Assembly (NCBI GenBank): GCA_002383105.1
Contig: DFXC01000111.1
Span: 1,435-8,213, forward strand
Length of the DNA stretch: 6,779 bases
Source of the DNA: Hyphomicrobiaceae bacterium UBA4118
GTDB lineage: Bacteria; Pseudomonadota; Alphaproteobacteria; Rhizobiales; Methyloligellaceae
Direction of reading: 5' to 3'
Shown here: positions 5,582-6,779 of the stretch, piece after piece
Numbering within the stretch: position 1 is the stretch's first letter
Layout: each line of letters begins with the position of its first letter
Notes under the pieces: model-generated
What the model was told of the DNA's origin: nothing
The model's database searches: none
What the model saw: only the letters and a program-made list of their open reading frames with translations
Translations under genes and position numbers: made by a program

Positions 5582-6031
5582 TCAGCTCAGCCGTTTCGTC
5601 ATCCCGATATGGGGGATGGTGTTCTCGTCGAACGGCTCGCCATGGGCCTGGTAGCCGAACCTCGCGTAGAAGCCTTCGGCGCCCATGCGGGCATTGAGCA
5701 CCATGAGCAGGAAGCCCGCCCCGTGCGCCCAGCCTTCCGCATGGGCCAGCATCCGCGCCCCGATCCCCTCCCGCCGCCGGTCTTCCGCCACCGCCATCTG
5801 CTTGAGCTGGAGGGTCGCCTCGTCGAGCGGCCGCAACGATACCGTGCCGACCACGAGGCCGTAGGAAATGGCGCAGAAATGCTGGCGCATGGCATCGTCA
5901 GCGAGCTCCTCCTCGGTGACCGTCAACCCGAGCGGCCTGCGCAAGACTGCCTCACGAAGGCGCAGAGATTGGCGATAAAGGTCGGAGCCGATAAGCGCCT
6001 CGATGACGGCAATGTCGGGTTCGTCCGCCAC
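5582..6031 (-). CDS. GNAT-family N-acetyltransferase (YjcF/ElaA-like)
   Basis: A 149-residue protein predicted to move an acetyl group from acetyl-CoA to an amine; the acceptor is unknown. Numbered from the GTG start, the acetyl-CoA binding motif A is LKQMAVAEDRRREGIGARML (76-95), with the pyrophosphate-binding R-x-x-G-x-G-type loop at 86-91. Motif B follows as LNARMGAEGFYARFGYQAHGE (112-132), then the ending NTIPHIGMTKRL. The N-terminal YRQSLRLREAVLRRPLGL (19-36) is characteristic of YjcF-like proteins. I chose GTG 6031 because GAGG lies eight bases before it and homology begins there. An ATG at 6088 would add 19 residues, MQRSGPWSS..., that look non-conserved and overlap the upstream gene by 47 bases. 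It begins 10 bp after the esterase stop on the same strand, so the two are probably cotranscribed. Confidence 0.86.
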   Translation of the reverse strand: MADEPDIAVIEALIGSDLYRQSLRLREAVLRRPLGLTVTEEELADDAMRQHFCAISYGLVVGTVSLRPLDEATLQLKQMAVAEDRRREGIGARMLAHAEGWAHGAGFLLMVLNARMGAEGFYARFGYQAHGEPFDENTIPHIGMTKRLS

Positions 6032-6039
6032 CTTTTGAG

Positions 6040-6043
6040 CCTC
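6040..6043 (-). promoter_or_regulatory. Shine-Dalgarno site deciding the GNAT start
   Basis: GAGG on the minus strand overlaps the TGA stop of the esterase gene (6044-6042) and sits eight bases before the GTG at 6031. It favours the short GNAT start and suggests reinitiation by ribosomes finishing the upstream gene. Confidence 0.5.
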
Positions 6044-6779
6044 ACGGCCTCTTGGCAAGCTGCTCGACCATGGCCCAGATCGCTGCAATCTGGGGCGCGT
6101 CTTTGCCGAGATAGTCGAGGCCCGTATAGCCCCACCAGTCCCAGCAGCCCTCGGGGTTGACCGCCGCGCTCGCCTTCACTTGCGGGAAGAGGATGATGAG
6201 CCGGTTGGTATCGGCGATCTCGGCGTAGCCCGATTCCTTGATGAAGTCGTCGCCCACCGCCTCGCGCGACTGCTGGCAGCCATGGAGCGCGATATGGACG
6301 CGGCAGCCCGGCTGCTCGGTGCAGCTCGGAGGAACATAGACCACCCCCTCGTCGGCGAAGCCGTCACCGGGCTCGGAGAAGGGCTGCTGGTCGAACAGGA
6401 TGAAGCGGCCTTTAGGTTCAGCCGAGGGCTCGGCCAGCGGGCCGTAGATCCAGGCGAGGATGGCCTTGGCCTGGTCGTAGTCGCAGTCGCTGACGTAAGG
6501 CGTGGCGGTGACGCCGCAAGCCGCTCCCCGTTGCTCGGTTATGAAGGCGTGGCCGCCTTCCTTCTCCACCAGGGTGACGTTGTCGGCCTTCACGCCGACT
6601 TCCTTGAGGAAGTTGGCGGCAGCCTCGACCACCGGCCGGGTCACGGTCTGGTCCTCGTTGCCGGAGAAAAGGTAGACGTTGTCGTCCGCCAAGCCCGCCA
6701 GCTTGTCGATTTTGCCGTCCTCGGCAAGCTCCTTGGCGCGCTTGGCCAGCGCCTTGGGGTCCGGCGTCCCCCAGCTCGT
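6042..6779 (-). CDS. Poly(3-hydroxybutyrate) depolymerase-type esterase, C-terminal part
   Basis: The frame is open from the right edge (6779) to TGA at 6044-6042, giving 245 residues; the N-terminus with the nucleophile serine lies outside the window. The TTG at 6692 is not the real start, because conserved sequence (TSWGTPDPKALAKRAKEL...IDKLAGLADD) continues upstream of it. Visible landmarks, numbered from the edge: VYLFSGNEDQTV (35-46) with the likely catalytic Asp43, EGGHAFITE (74-82) with the likely catalytic His77, CDYDQA (99-104), VHIALHGCQQS (161-171), which looks like the oxyanion-hole segment, and NPEGCWDWWGYTG (208-220). Having Asp and His before the HGCQQ segment fits the circularly permuted alpha/beta hydrolase layout known for some PHB depolymerases. 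It would cleave short-chain polyhydroxyalkanoates or their oligomers; whether it is secreted cannot be judged without the N-terminus. Confidence 0.88.
   Translation of the reverse strand, partial: TSWGTPDPKALAKRAKELAEDGKIDKLAGLADDNVYLFSGNEDQTVTRPVVEAAANFLKEVGVKADNVTLVEKEGGHAFITEQRGAACGVTATPYVSDCDYDQAKAILAWIYGPLAEPSAEPKGRFILFDQQPFSEPGDGFADEGVVYVPPSCTEQPGCRVHIALHGCQQSREAVGDDFIKESGYAEIADTNRLIILFPQVKASAAVNPEGCWDWWGYTGLDYLGKDAPQIAAIWAMVEQLAKRP

Noticed and set aside
5013..5654. Plus-strand 213-codon frame opposite bcp
   Set aside because: Antisense of a clear peroxiredoxin; no family features.
5609..6160. Plus-strand 183-codon frame opposite the GNAT gene
   Set aside because: Antisense shadow; the minus strand carries acetyl-CoA binding motifs.
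1..6779. CRISPR arrays, tRNA/rRNA genes, insertion sequences, attachment sites
   Set aside because: No regularly spaced direct repeats, no transposase-like protein, no terminal inverted repeats and no RNA-gene-like segments were seen on reading the window.

Overview
This GC-rich window reads as a chromosomal segment of an alphaproteobacterium, probably Hyphomicrobiales (Rhizobiales). That assignment is inferred from base composition, the style of the proteins and the gene content; there is no rRNA or other direct taxonomic marker. The window is densely coded, with no gene-free stretch longer than about 90 bases.

Left part (1-4475, + strand): five tightly packed genes encode the end of a hydrogenase-4/formate-hydrogenlyase-like, complex I-related membrane complex. 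In order they are hyfC (NuoH-like, 5' end outside the window), hyfE (NuoK/MrpC-like), hyfF (NuoL/M/N-type proton-pumping subunit), hyfG (fused NuoC-NuoD-like large subunit) and hyfI (NuoB-like Fe-S small subunit). Junctions are abutting, overlapping or 10 bp apart, so this is one operon. The large subunit has lost the cysteines that bind the NiFe centre: the N-terminal CxxC reads S-G-D-S, and the C-terminal CxxC reads S-Y-S-G. The protein also ends about where a NiFe large subunit is cut during maturation. The small subunit keeps all four cysteines of the proximal [4Fe-4S] cluster. hyfD is absent between hyfC and hyfE, and the ferredoxin-like hyfH is absent between hyfG and hyfI. This pattern matches the 'energy-converting hydrogenase related' (Ehr) complexes, which resemble complex I but should not make or use H2 and whose substrate is poorly known. 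This is the most interesting system in the window.

Middle (4554-4967, + strand): a small protein with an N-terminal signal/anchor segment and two cysteine-rich modules, the second matching an EGF-type signature. It may be read through from the hyf operon, since no strong terminator separates them.

Right part (5028-6779, - strand, convergent): unrelated housekeeping/accessory genes. Reading leftward they are a PHB depolymerase-type esterase (5' end outside the window), a GNAT acetyltransferase 10 bp behind it, and a bcp-type thiol peroxidase with its own strong ribosome binding site and a candidate promoter overlapping a perfect 10-bp palindrome.
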